DNA of 64,000 nt, taken from Neobacillus notoginsengisoli (GTDB taxonomy: Bacteria; Bacillota; Bacilli; Bacillales; Cytobacillaceae). The stretch spans positions 1 through 64,000 of the forward strand of contig NZ_QWEG01000012.1 in assembly GCF_003515685.1 (NCBI RefSeq), read 5' to 3'. Both the position numbers and the translations under genes were made by a program. Below, one piece after another: positions 50,578-58,002 of this stretch (positions are counted from its first letter, which is position 1; each line of letters opens with the position of its first letter). Below the pieces are notes generated by a model. The model did not search any database. It was given only the letters and a program-made list of their open reading frames with translations, and had not been told where the DNA came from.

Positions 50578-51570
50578 TTACTGTACCTCCACTTCTGAAA
50601 TGTCATGAAGGTAAGTAGCGTAGCTTTCGAAAATAGGGGGACACTCAAAGATTTTATTCGGATTAATGTACACGTGCTTTTCTGCATTTTTATTGAAAGT
50701 CCGAACAATGATATCCGGGAAAAACTTATCCAAGCGGCCAACAATAGCATAAAGAATCGGCGCCCGCTCGTTCAGGTCATCTGTTGATGATGGTTTAGTA
50801 GGCATAACATGATGTGAATGAATTTCCATGATTTTTATATATCTTCTATCTCCGAACTTCTCAGCATTGATCCAAGCAATATTCTCATCCACTGAACATA
50901 GTAGGGGAGAGACAACTTGCTTTGGGAAGTCCATAAAGAATTCCTGTTTATCTAAGTCGAAATAGATGTCGGCATGAACCTCTGTTCCAAACGAATTAGA
51001 AAAACCCTTTGCAACAACAATAAAATCAGCCAGGATACTAAAAGGAATTTTTTTTTTTGAAGAAACAGAAACCCCTGCGTTAGCAGAGGTCTCCAGACAA
51101 TCAACCATTCCTTTTTTCTTTGCAGAAAGTATAGGAGCGATGATATTTTTCTTTTCAATATAAACCAATTGAGTGAAATTCGCGACTAATTCAGCGAAAT
51201 CTTGCTCCAACTTCTTACGGAGGTCATTTTCAGTAATTGGTTTAAATTCTATTTCATCTCCTGAGTTTTCATCGCTCTTTTTCTTTTTAACTGGAAGGCC
51301 GTTTTCAATTTCTTCTACAGTAAAGTAATCGGTAACCGGCAGATCCATTCCAGCGTAGCGTACAATAGTATCAACCAACACTTTAAATGGCTCCTTTTTA
51401 GGCGCTGCTGCTGGTGTAGTATCATTTTTGTCCTTGGCCTCTTTTAGTTCAGCTATTCTCTGTTCATGTTGCTTAATAGCTGCTGCTTTAGCCGCTTCCA
51501 TTTTAATAGCATGTTCATCCTCAATATCAAACATTGAAAAAATATCAGTTTGTTCAATCGCTTTTGTCAT
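50578..51570 (-). CDS. Ubiquitin-like domain fused to a JAMM protease
   Basis: A 330-residue protein. Residues about 62-154 resemble the ubiquitin-like PRTRC protein C (RYAGMDLP ... FAELVANFTQLVYIEKKNII ... KKKG). Residues about 170-300 are a JAMM (MPN+) domain with HSHHVMPTKPSSTD: His251, His253, Ser261 and Asp264 match H-x-H-x7-S-x2-D, and Glu197 is a candidate for the upstream acid. In other PRTRC systems the two parts are separate proteins. Cutting after Gly154 would free a Ub-like protein ending in Gly. The N-terminal 60 residues are a charged helix. Confidence 0.85.
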   Translation of the reverse strand: MTKAIEQTDIFSMFDIEDEHAIKMEAAKAAAIKQHEQRIAELKEAKDKNDTTPAAAPKKEPFKVLVDTIVRYAGMDLPVTDYFTVEEIENGLPVKKKKSDENSGDEIEFKPITENDLRKKLEQDFAELVANFTQLVYIEKKNIIAPILSAKKKGMVDCLETSANAGVSVSSKKKIPFSILADFIVVAKGFSNSFGTEVHADIYFDLDKQEFFMDFPKQVVSPLLCSVDENIAWINAEKFGDRRYIKIMEIHSHHVMPTKPSSTDDLNERAPILYAIVGRLDKFFPDIIVRTFNKNAEKHVYINPNKIFECPPIFESYATYLHDISEVEVQ

Positions 51571-51596
51571 GTTAATTCCTCCAAATAATCGTTTTT

Positions 51597-52298
51597 TTAT
51601 AGGTCCTCAAATTTGATTTTAGCCGGCATAAGCCAGTTATCTTCAAAATCATTGTTTGATAATAAAGTGAAGAGCTCCCTTAATTGTTTTCCTGTTGTTG
51701 TTTTGGCTCCATAGTCATTGCCAAATGGGGCCGCAAAGAAAACAGAATGAAATGTGCTGATTTGAACGAGGGAATTAATGTTAGGCAACTTATTCCCCCC
51801 CATACACACTGAACCATCTGAATTTACGTTAGAAAAAGGGAAAACAAATAGGGGAGTATCATCTTTGATAAACCCTGTCTCCTTAATCGCAAAAACATGG
51901 CTTAATGTTACCTCTGCTCCAGCAACAATATATTTGAAAACCATCCTCGGAAAACCAACATTTTCAAATTGTTGATTATGGTAAGTTATATCCCACCGAT
52001 TTTTAGGTATTTCTACATAAACCACTTGCTGATTTTCAGCTCGATTACTCCACACATGTTTAATACAATGTTGGGGAAGGTTAGGTGTAGAAATTGATTC
52101 GGTAACTCCTGATTCGGAAATAACGGTCATTAATTGTTCAAGAGTCATCTTATAATGGCCATTAACCATACGTTCATTAACCTTCACCATGTCCGCTAAT
52201 TTCTCTTCAGTTCCATCAAATCTTCTAGATAATTGCATGACCTCTACATAACCATTAAAATCTGAAATGTTATCAGACAGCTTGATTATAAAGTCCAT
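51597..52298 (-). CDS. E2-like conjugating protein (PRTRC protein B type)
   Basis: A 233-residue protein. PFSNVNSDGSVCMGGN (residues about 154-169) is the core of the prokaryotic E2 family D: Asn157 followed by Cys165 as the candidate catalytic cysteine. The preceding part (PKNRWDITYHNQQFENVGFPRMVFKYIV) is the beta sheet expected for the fold. It should receive the Ub-like protein from E1 and transfer it to targets. The start overlaps the stop of the 180-residue gene by 26 bases. Confidence 0.85.
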   Translation of the reverse strand: MDFIIKLSDNISDFNGYVEVMQLSRRFDGTEEKLADMVKVNERMVNGHYKMTLEQLMTVISESGVTESISTPNLPQHCIKHVWSNRAENQQVVYVEIPKNRWDITYHNQQFENVGFPRMVFKYIVAGAEVTLSHVFAIKETGFIKDDTPLFVFPFSNVNSDGSVCMGGNKLPNINSLVQISTFHSVFFAAPFGNDYGAKTTTGKQLRELFTLLSNNDFEDNWLMPAKIKFEDL

Positions 52299-52815
52299 TT
52301 AACTCCACTTCCTCTACCTGTTTGTATAACCGGTCAATTGTTTGCAGAACCTCTGAAATGGCTACGGCAACTTCATGAAGAATACCTTCAAAGTGAAGTC
52401 CAATCAGAATACCGTACTTTTGGTGATAAGCCATTTCAAAATCCAAAAGATCTCCATGATGCTTAGACTTAACTTGCATTAACTCTTTATCCTTCCCTGA
52501 CTCAATTAGCTTTTGAAGTTTTTCATTATTTAAAATATAAAGAGATTCAGGAGGATGCATATCAACTTCATTAGCAATCGCAGTTAATTCTTTTAGTTCG
52601 TCATAATCCAAATGGCGGAAATCAGGAAACAAAGATTTAAATCCATCCTGGAGAAGTTCACTGCCTGGATCATCACCGTAACCCCCTAGGTGCATGAAAT
52701 AGTTAGAAAAACCCGTAACATCGATCCCTAAATCATGCCATACCTTAAGCATTAGAAAATTTGAAATACTCGTATCATATGCGAATTTTTCTTCAGCATC
52801 GAGAACCATATTCAT
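52273..52815 (-). CDS. Unknown 180-residue protein of the ubiquitin-like operon
   Basis: An acidic, helical protein with a central HHGDLLDFEMAYHQKYG segment. No known motif. It lies between the 113-residue gene and the E2-like gene, overlapping the latter, so its product is expected in the same process. It could be a target-recognition factor or a counterpart of the small extra proteins of PRTRC loci. Confidence 0.75.
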   Translation of the reverse strand: MNMVLDAEEKFAYDTSISNFLMLKVWHDLGIDVTGFSNYFMHLGGYGDDPGSELLQDGFKSLFPDFRHLDYDELKELTAIANEVDMHPPESLYILNNEKLQKLIESGKDKELMQVKSKHHGDLLDFEMAYHQKYGILIGLHFEGILHEVAVAISEVLQTIDRLYKQVEEVELNGLYNQAV

Positions 52816-52827
52816 TTTATATACCTC

Positions 52828-53169
52828 CTAAATAAAGTCCGTATCATCTTCTTCAAAGACTTTATTGTTGCATTTGACAAGAGCATATAAGGTATTTTCA
52901 ATATTGGCATTGATCTCCCACATATTTCCCTTAATAGCTAATTCATCAGCTGCTGTTAGTTCATCATCCGAATGAGGAAGGGTATAGAATTCATAAAACG
53001 CTCTTAATCCGTCATCCAACGTAAATGAATTAAAATTTACAGCCCTAGTGTCCGTATGGTTCCAAATATATTGGATTACTTTCGACACTCCCCAATCGCT
53101 ATGCTTTGATTGTTCCGTTACCTTAAATTCTTGAAGATTCTTTTCCAGTTTTGTAAGTTCGATTTTCAT
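52828..53169 (-). CDS. Unknown 113-residue protein of the ubiquitin-like operon
   Basis: A soluble, acidic protein starting MKIELTKLEKNLQEFKVTEQ. GGAGGCTCGTTAA precedes the ATG, and a terminator-like hairpin lies before that. No known motif. It is the first gene after dnaN and, by position, part of the conjugation cassette. Confidence 0.7.
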   Translation of the reverse strand: MKIELTKLEKNLQEFKVTEQSKHSDWGVSKVIQYIWNHTDTRAVNFNSFTLDDGLRAFYEFYTLPHSDDELTAADELAIKGNMWEINANIENTLYALVKCNNKVFEEDDTDFI

Positions 53170-53184
53170 TTAACGAGCCTCCAT

Positions 53185-53218
53185 AAAAAAGGAAGGGGGG
53201 ATATAACCCACCCATCCT
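53185..53218 (-). terminator. Hairpin between dnaN and the conjugation cassette
   Basis: On the minus strand AGGATGGGTGGG pairs with TCCCCCCTTCCT, followed by TTTTTATGGAGG. It could partly terminate transcription after dnaN and so set the ratio of clamp to conjugation proteins. Confidence 0.65.
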
Positions 53219-53225
53219 CTTTAAT

Positions 53226-54350
53226 TTACATAGTCCTCACTGGGAGAATCAGTTGCAATTCCTCATATTTAGATTCGCTAGGAGTCAACAAGAATGGTCT
53301 CATGGCTCCCTGGAATTTAAAATTAACAAAGTCATCATCAATAGCTTTTAAAGCATCGAGCATGTACTTTGCTGAAAAGGAAATTGTATAATCATCCTCG
53401 CCTTCCAGTGATTCATAGTCCACTACAACAGTGCCTTTACCCGCTTGTGCAGTATGAGATGAGATAGTCGCGGCCCCATTCACATGAAGCTTTACAACTC
53501 CGCCTTTCCCATTATCCGCAGCATTAGCCAGTTCTTTTACCAGATCCATCGCGTTTAAAAACTCTTTTCGATTTATCTTCATTTCCGACTTAAATTCAGT
53601 TGGAATGAGTCGCGAAGTATCAGGATAATTCCCTTCTAGCAACCTACAATAAAAAATCAAAGCTCCGCTCCTAAAAATTAACTGGTTGTCCGACTCACAA
53701 TACAAGTGCAATTCTTCTTGTAAATCGAATGTTTTACCTAATCTATCCAGGGCTTTAGCCGGAATGACAAGCTTGAGGCTGTTTTCATTTGTAATATCCG
53801 TTTTCACCTTTCCCAATCTATGAGAATCGGTACATACCAAATGAAGCCCTTCACTATTTAGGTCTAAACATACTCCAGTTAACAGCGGCCTGACTTCAGA
53901 ATCCGAAGCAGCAAATGCCGTCTTCTTAATGAACTCATTAAAATCAGTACCCTTTAGTGTGACGGAAGGCTTTTCAAGTTCGAAAGCAGGTAGTTTAGGA
54001 AATTCCTCTGGATCAAACGTGTTGAGGTCGAACTCGGTCTTTCCAGATTTCAAGGAAAGTTTAAAGCCGGTCAGTTTCAACTCAACATCCTTTTTCATTT
54101 TCTTTGAAATATCGGATACCTGTTTAGGTAGAACCGTTTTACCAGGCTCGAAAATTTCTAGGTTTTCCCCATCAACTGGTACATGAAAGCGGAAAGATTC
54201 TGTGCTATCTGAACCGATTAAAATCAACTCTTGTTCAGTAGCCTCCAAGTAAATGCCTTGCAGAATGGGAGTCTGGTGTTTAACATTTACAACTCTCTCT
54301 ACCTTTTTCAGTGCTTCAGCTAGTGTTTGACTATTGATTTTAAGATGCAT
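53226..54350 (-). CDS. dnaN: DNA polymerase III beta subunit (sliding clamp), plasmid copy
   Basis: A 374-residue protein, the normal length for DnaN, with three similar domains of about 120 residues. Typical segments are seen: PILQGIYLEA, SDSTES, LLTGVCLDL, VCTDSHRLG, LLEGNYPDTSRLIP, and a C-terminal MRPFLLTPSES...LILPVRTM ending. ATG 54350 lies 7 bases after GGAGGG. The clamp encircles DNA and holds polymerases and repair proteins through peptides of the QL(S/D)LF type. A plasmid copy could serve plasmid replication or swap partners at the fork. Confidence 0.95.
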   Translation of the reverse strand: MHLKINSQTLAEALKKVERVVNVKHQTPILQGIYLEATEQELILIGSDSTESFRFHVPVDGENLEIFEPGKTVLPKQVSDISKKMKKDVELKLTGFKLSLKSGKTEFDLNTFDPEEFPKLPAFELEKPSVTLKGTDFNEFIKKTAFAASDSEVRPLLTGVCLDLNSEGLHLVCTDSHRLGKVKTDITNENSLKLVIPAKALDRLGKTFDLQEELHLYCESDNQLIFRSGALIFYCRLLEGNYPDTSRLIPTEFKSEMKINRKEFLNAMDLVKELANAADNGKGGVVKLHVNGAATISSHTAQAGKGTVVVDYESLEGEDDYTISFSAKYMLDALKAIDDDFVNFKFQGAMRPFLLTPSESKYEELQLILPVRTM

Positions 54351-54382
54351 AATAAAACCCTCCAAATTTGCTTTTTTATAAT

Positions 54383-54417
54383 AAAAAAGCACAAAAGAGA
54401 ATGATCTCCTTTGTGCT
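54383..54417 (-). terminator. Hairpin between the Rad52-like gene and dnaN
   Basis: On the minus strand AGCACAAAGGAGATCATTCTCTTTTGTGCT is a 9-12 bp stem followed by TTTTTATTAT; GGAGGG comes about 22 bases later. It lies 12 bases past the stop at 54429. Confidence 0.75.
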
Positions 54418-54428
54418 TCCTCCGCTAA

Positions 54429-55460
54429 TTAAGCGATTTTTTGAATATTACCGTTTTTCAAGTCTTCCTTGATGAACTCAGCAATCGTTTTAACATGCTC
54501 ATGCTTAAGATTCATAAGGCAGGAAAACAAAGTCTTAATTTCAACCTCTGGAAGAAGGATTTGAGCATAATGAAGGGCATCCTCCAATGATACATTGTAA
54601 TGTTTGGTTACAAGTACTAGGTCCGAAACAGGTTTCAGAGTACCATAATACATTTTCAACTCATTCTCTGTACCCTGTTCTAGAACGGATTTAATATCCT
54701 TTTGTTTAAGTCCTGGATTGATCCTTTTAAACAAAGGCATAATAAATTGACGATTGTCCTTTAGACCAGTATTCGTTAAAAATTCCACGATTGCTTTTGA
54801 TGCCGCTTGACGGTTAAATCCTTTCCCGGAATTATCTGGCCGAGCGTTCTTGTTCCCTTGCTGATTGTTGGTATTTTTTCCTCCAGGATTATTCTTGTTA
54901 CCTTGATTTTTGCTTGGCTGCTGAGAAGTTGGAGAAGAATTCTGTCCTTTACCACGCTCATTTGCCGGCAGTGCCCAATCAGGTAATCTAGGAGGGAACC
55001 AATAGCCTTGAACATTGTTCCTTTTGTCATAAATCCTAATAGAGCCAGGGCGTTTGTCATTAAATACATCGACAAAGGATGCTTCCAGCTTATAAAGATA
55101 TCTTCCAATTCCCCACTGTACTGCTGCACGCTTCATAGCATTTGATAGACCGCCTTTTAAGGCTTCAAAATCCGTTTTTTCAGCACCATCAGATTTATCA
55201 ATCCACTGGCCCTCGATCAAACAGGAGATTGTACAAATGATTCCTTCCTGGAAGTCAGCATATCGATTTTTCCAACCTGCAGGACCGAAAACATCATCCA
55301 GCCGATTCTGAATTGCTCGATTGGTGACATAAGCAAGTACCATCGCCCAAGGCTTGCCTTTTGAGACTCCACTATGACTGACTCTCCATTCAATGTCAGC
55401 TGCAGAAAAAGGTTCCTGCAATGCAGTCATAATTTCGTCCGCGGTACAATCTTTTTTCAT
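54429..55460 (-). CDS. Rad52/Rad22-family single-strand annealing protein
   Basis: A 343-residue protein. The N-terminal 165 residues carry the Rad52 pattern (EWRVSHSG, AYVTNRAIQNRLDDVFGPAGW, TDFEALKGGLSNAMKRAAVQWGIGRYLY). Then comes a Asn/Gly/Gln-rich linker of about 45 residues and a C-terminal helical domain. Such phage and plasmid proteins anneal complementary strands in recombination and repair. It is the first gene of the operon that continues with dnaN and the ubiquitin-like cassette. Confidence 0.92.
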   Translation of the reverse strand: MKKDCTADEIMTALQEPFSAADIEWRVSHSGVSKGKPWAMVLAYVTNRAIQNRLDDVFGPAGWKNRYADFQEGIICTISCLIEGQWIDKSDGAEKTDFEALKGGLSNAMKRAAVQWGIGRYLYKLEASFVDVFNDKRPGSIRIYDKRNNVQGYWFPPRLPDWALPANERGKGQNSSPTSQQPSKNQGNKNNPGGKNTNNQQGNKNARPDNSGKGFNRQAASKAIVEFLTNTGLKDNRQFIMPLFKRINPGLKQKDIKSVLEQGTENELKMYYGTLKPVSDLVLVTKHYNVSLEDALHYAQILLPEVEIKTLFSCLMNLKHEHVKTIAEFIKEDLKNGNIQKIA

Positions 55461-55514
55461 TACAACAGCCCCCTAAAGTTTTTTAACCTTTATCATTTTT
55501 TTACTAATAAACGC

Positions 55515-55640
55515 AAAAAAACCTTTGAGATTTGATAGTGAACCAACATAAACAAAATGTTTACATGATTCTTCCATCAACCTCAAAGGTTGCTCGTTTA
55601 ATAGATACCCGCTAATCCATTGGATTGCAAAAAATAAAAA
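55515..55640 (-). promoter_or_regulatory. Structured 5' leader with terminator (leader family 1, copy E)
   Basis: Minus strand order: U-rich tract, short hairpin AATCC/GGATT (55614-55626), GCGGG linker (55608-55612), AAAC box (55596-55599), CTTTGA seven bases on, long hairpin with an AAACATTTTGTTT apex, AACCTTTGAG/CTCAAAGGTT closing stem and seven-T tract (55515-55521). No minus-strand gene lies upstream (the next one is divergent), so this is a leader element. Confidence 0.82.
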
Positions 55641-55660
55641 AGAAAAAAGGTTATAGGAAA

Positions 55661-55689
55661 ATTATACTCTTTAATACAAAAATAGACAA
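55661..55689 (-). promoter_or_regulatory. Sigma-A-type promoter of the Rad52/clamp/Ub operon
   Basis: TTGTCT (55684-55689), 17 bases, TATAAT (55661-55666) on the minus strand: a strong promoter about 35 bases before the leader. Confidence 0.8.
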
Positions 55690-55778
55690 CCACTCTTTGC
55701 TATATATAGTACTTCTATTCATTGAAAAAGAATTTTTATCGGAGTAATTGATTTTCTACAAATTCAATTTTTTTATGA

Positions 55779-55784
55779 TATAAT
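55779..55784 (+). promoter_or_regulatory. -10 element of the XRE/MinD-like operon
   Basis: TATAAT on the plus strand, with only weak -35 candidates (TACAAA at 17 bases). It is divergent from the promoter at 55661, leaving about 90 bases between them in which the XRE protein might bind both. Confidence 0.5.
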
Positions 55785-55821
55785 TAAGCCATTATAAAAA
55801 TTCAATTTATATTAAAGCGAC

Positions 55822-55869
55822 AACCGCTAAATAGCTCTCTTACTTGAGAGCCATTTGGCGGTTTTTTTT
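55822..55869 (+). terminator. Leader terminator of the XRE/MinD-like operon
   Basis: AACCGCtAAATaGCTCTC pairs with GAGAGCcATTTgGCGGTT and is followed by eight T residues; GGGAAGGAG comes about 15 bases later. No plus-strand gene lies upstream, so it must act in the leader. Confidence 0.85.
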
Positions 55870-55895
55870 GTTTTTAACTAGGGAAGGAGATTAGA

Positions 55896-56135
55896 ATGGT
55901 TTTTAATTTAAATGAAATCCAGGTAGCTGATGATGCGGAGCGACTCATTATTCTTAGAAAAAGACTTAATCTTAGCCAATTTCAATTCGCAAAGGAATTA
56001 GAAATCAGTACAAGTTATTTAGGGCAAGTAGAAAGAGGGGAGTTGCCCTTTAGTCCTCATCTTTTAGCTAAAATCAATAATTATTTAAAGAGGGAGAAAG
56101 AGTTGGATGAACAAGATATTTTTAGCCATATCTAA
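55896..56135 (+). CDS. XRE-family helix-turn-helix regulator
   Basis: A 79-residue protein made almost only of one Cro/CI-type HTH (LIILRKRLNLSQFQFAKELEISTSYLGQVERGELPF). AGGGAAGGAG precedes the ATG. It overlaps the next gene by 29 bases. It is well placed to control the divergent Rad52/clamp operon and its own operon. Confidence 0.9.
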   Translation: MVFNLNEIQVADDAERLIILRKRLNLSQFQFAKELEISTSYLGQVERGELPFSPHLLAKINNYLKREKELDEQDIFSHI

Positions 56136-57441
56136 ACATGCAGAAATTTTACCCTCATTAAAACAAAAATTTCCTGAGAGCGAAATTACACTTCTGGAAA
56201 CCAGGGAGCAATTGATTGAAATTATTGATTCCTCATTTCAGTTAATAATTACTTCAAATGAATTTATCAATGCTGAAATGCTGTCCAATCTTATTCCAAG
56301 TGGTCCCATTATTATTTACGATTCATCTGGAGAATTACTACATTTGAAAGATAACTCAAACTCTATACATGTGTATAAGAATTTGAATACTGTAAATAGT
56401 CATATAAACACCATGCCATTAGAAAACAAAGATATTCAACAGCAAAGACCACAAAAAGAAAAGTCAAAAAAAGAGAAAAAGCCAAGTTCAAGTACAACAG
56501 AAAAAGATGTTAGTCCTGTTCCATCAAAAGAGATTTCGCCAACTGAAGTAAAGGAAGAAGGGAATAAAAGCAAGCCCGTTATCCTCGAAAATTATCCTAT
56601 TAAGGAAGTTGAGGTTAAGCCGATCCCACGTTATGAAAAGGTTCTATCAATTAGGAAAGCTGCTGTTCCCGGTTCTCACAAAATGATAGGAATATGGTCA
56701 CCGATATCTACTGGAATATCTACTTTTGTTGTTAACTTTTCAATTTATATGAGCCAATTTGATTTGGATATAGCTGTGGTGGAGCTTCCTAATGAAAAAC
56801 AAGTCATGAAAAGCATGTTGTCTAGATTTCAATCAAAACCGCCTAAGTGGGCCCCTTTTATTGAAAACTACTATTCTGATGATTTGGAAGCAGAGGCTGT
56901 AAATTGGCTATACAAGGGCGTGAATTGGTTTCCTTTGGGAGAATCTAAACTGAAATGGAATGAGGAAATCATATCTGAACTTCTAAATACAGCCAAACAG
57001 TATAAATTAGTATTTATTGATTTTCCAAGTGGCAATATGGATGAACATGCATTGAATAGTTTATGTCACTTAGACGAATTTTGGATACTGGTTGATGATA
57101 ATTTCCACCAGGCTCATGAATGGAAGAAAGAAATCCATAAAATCATCAATGAATATAAATTTCCAGGAAAATTGATTTTTAACAGAATGATTCACAATAG
57201 GAGCAGAGTACAGGAAATTGCCGATTCTCTTGAACTTCCTTTAATTGCAGCTCTTCCCAATCATTTTGAACTATTTCAATTAAATAATTATGAAACTGAT
57301 CCTCCGATAGAATTACACCGCAGGGCATTAGAACCTAAATATTTCGAGATAGCTACACATTTACTAGGGCCGGATAAAGTTAAAAAGGCTAAACCTAAGC
57401 TTATGGCACAAATTATCAACTTTGTTAAAACACTAGGTTGA
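56107..57441 (+). CDS. MinD/TadZ-like protein with degenerate P-loop
   Basis: A 444-residue protein. An N-terminal receiver-like domain (residues 1-105), a charged disordered linker (110-180) and a MinD-like domain whose P-loop reads GIWSPISTGISTFVVNF, with no Lys. FIDFPSGNMDE is the Walker B-like segment. This is the same architecture as the two TadZ-like proteins of the Tad cluster, here linked with the regulator and lying upstream of the transfer operon. It may place the transfer or pilus machine in the cell. Confidence 0.7.
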   Translation: MNKIFLAISKHAEILPSLKQKFPESEITLLETREQLIEIIDSSFQLIITSNEFINAEMLSNLIPSGPIIIYDSSGELLHLKDNSNSIHVYKNLNTVNSHINTMPLENKDIQQQRPQKEKSKKEKKPSSSTTEKDVSPVPSKEISPTEVKEEGNKSKPVILENYPIKEVEVKPIPRYEKVLSIRKAAVPGSHKMIGIWSPISTGISTFVVNFSIYMSQFDLDIAVVELPNEKQVMKSMLSRFQSKPPKWAPFIENYYSDDLEAEAVNWLYKGVNWFPLGESKLKWNEEIISELLNTAKQYKLVFIDFPSGNMDEHALNSLCHLDEFWILVDDNFHQAHEWKKEIHKIINEYKFPGKLIFNRMIHNRSRVQEIADSLELPLIAALPNHFELFQLNNYETDPPIELHRRALEPKYFEIATHLLGPDKVKKAKPKLMAQIINFVKTLG

Positions 57442-57467
57442 TTAAGGTAATTCCAAAGTGCTATTAT
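57438..57467 (+). promoter_or_regulatory. Possible promoter for the DUF4258 gene
   Basis: TTGATT (57438-57443), 18 bases, TATTAT (57462-57467), partly within the end of the MinD-like gene, upstream of the leader at 57505. Confidence 0.45.
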
Positions 57468-57504
57468 GATAGTAATCTAGTTAATGTTTTTGTGTTTTTA
57501 TTGC

Positions 57505-57608
57505 TATCTGTTTTAAGATAAGCAGGATTCTTTCAAACAAGCGGTCTTTGGATCGGCAGTACGAGCTTCTTTTTGTTGCTCTGCTTCCCATCCATTGGCC
57601 GCTTTTTT
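57505..57608 (+). promoter_or_regulatory. Structured 5' leader with terminator (leader family 1, plus strand)
   Basis: Plus strand order: U-rich tract (57484-57501), short hairpin TATCT/AGATA (57505-57520), GCAGG linker (57522-57526), AAAC box (57535-57538), CTTTGG seven bases on, long imperfect hairpin AAGCGG...CCGCTT and a six-T tract (57603-57608). GGAGG comes 12 bases later. This is the only clear plus-strand copy of the family. Confidence 0.75.
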
Positions 57609-57634
57609 ATTTTACCAATGGAGGTGAGAAAACT

Positions 57635-57928
57635 ATGCAAATGAAGGACATTAAGAAAGTGTTAATGACTGGCCAAAGGAAAATCATTGTCGGAAGTCAT
57701 ACAAAAAAACAGTTAGGGAAACGAGGTTATTCTAAAGGAGACATAGTAGCAGCTATTTTTAGCGGTTCAATCGTTGAACGCCAAGGGACTAACAAAGTGG
57801 TAATAGCCGGCAGGGATAAAGACGACAACCCTATAGTAATAGTTATTGCTAAACTATCCACACAGGATTATAAGATGGTCACTGTGATGCCTCCTATTGA
57901 CCATAATCGGTTCCAGGAATGTGTTTAA
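57635..57928 (+). CDS. DUF4258-like protein
   Basis: A 97-residue protein (MQMKDIKKVLMTGQRKIIVG...HTKKQLGKRGYSKGDIVAAI) whose His, Arg/Lys and beta-strand layout recall the DUF4258 family, a compact BECR/RelE-like fold often found in toxin loci. GGAGGTGAGAAAACT precedes ATG 57635. No antitoxin-like gene is adjacent. It has a leader of its own. Confidence 0.65.
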   Translation: MQMKDIKKVLMTGQRKIIVGSHTKKQLGKRGYSKGDIVAAIFSGSIVERQGTNKVVIAGRDKDDNPIVIVIAKLSTQDYKMVTVMPPIDHNRFQECV

Positions 57929-58002
57929 CAATCAACAAATTTTGAATTTACATTAAGAGGGTTAATGGGGTAAAAAAGATTTTAAGAAGGGCTGATGAAT
58001 GA

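Noticed and set aside
55515-55640. T-box or other known riboswitch in the leaders
   Set aside because: No T-box sequence, SAM, TPP, FMN, cobalamin or preQ1 core was found in any of the leaders, and the genes downstream are not metabolic.
57635-57928. RelE-type toxin-antitoxin module
   Set aside because: The fold may be related, but no adjacent antitoxin gene exists and the catalytic residues cannot be assigned.
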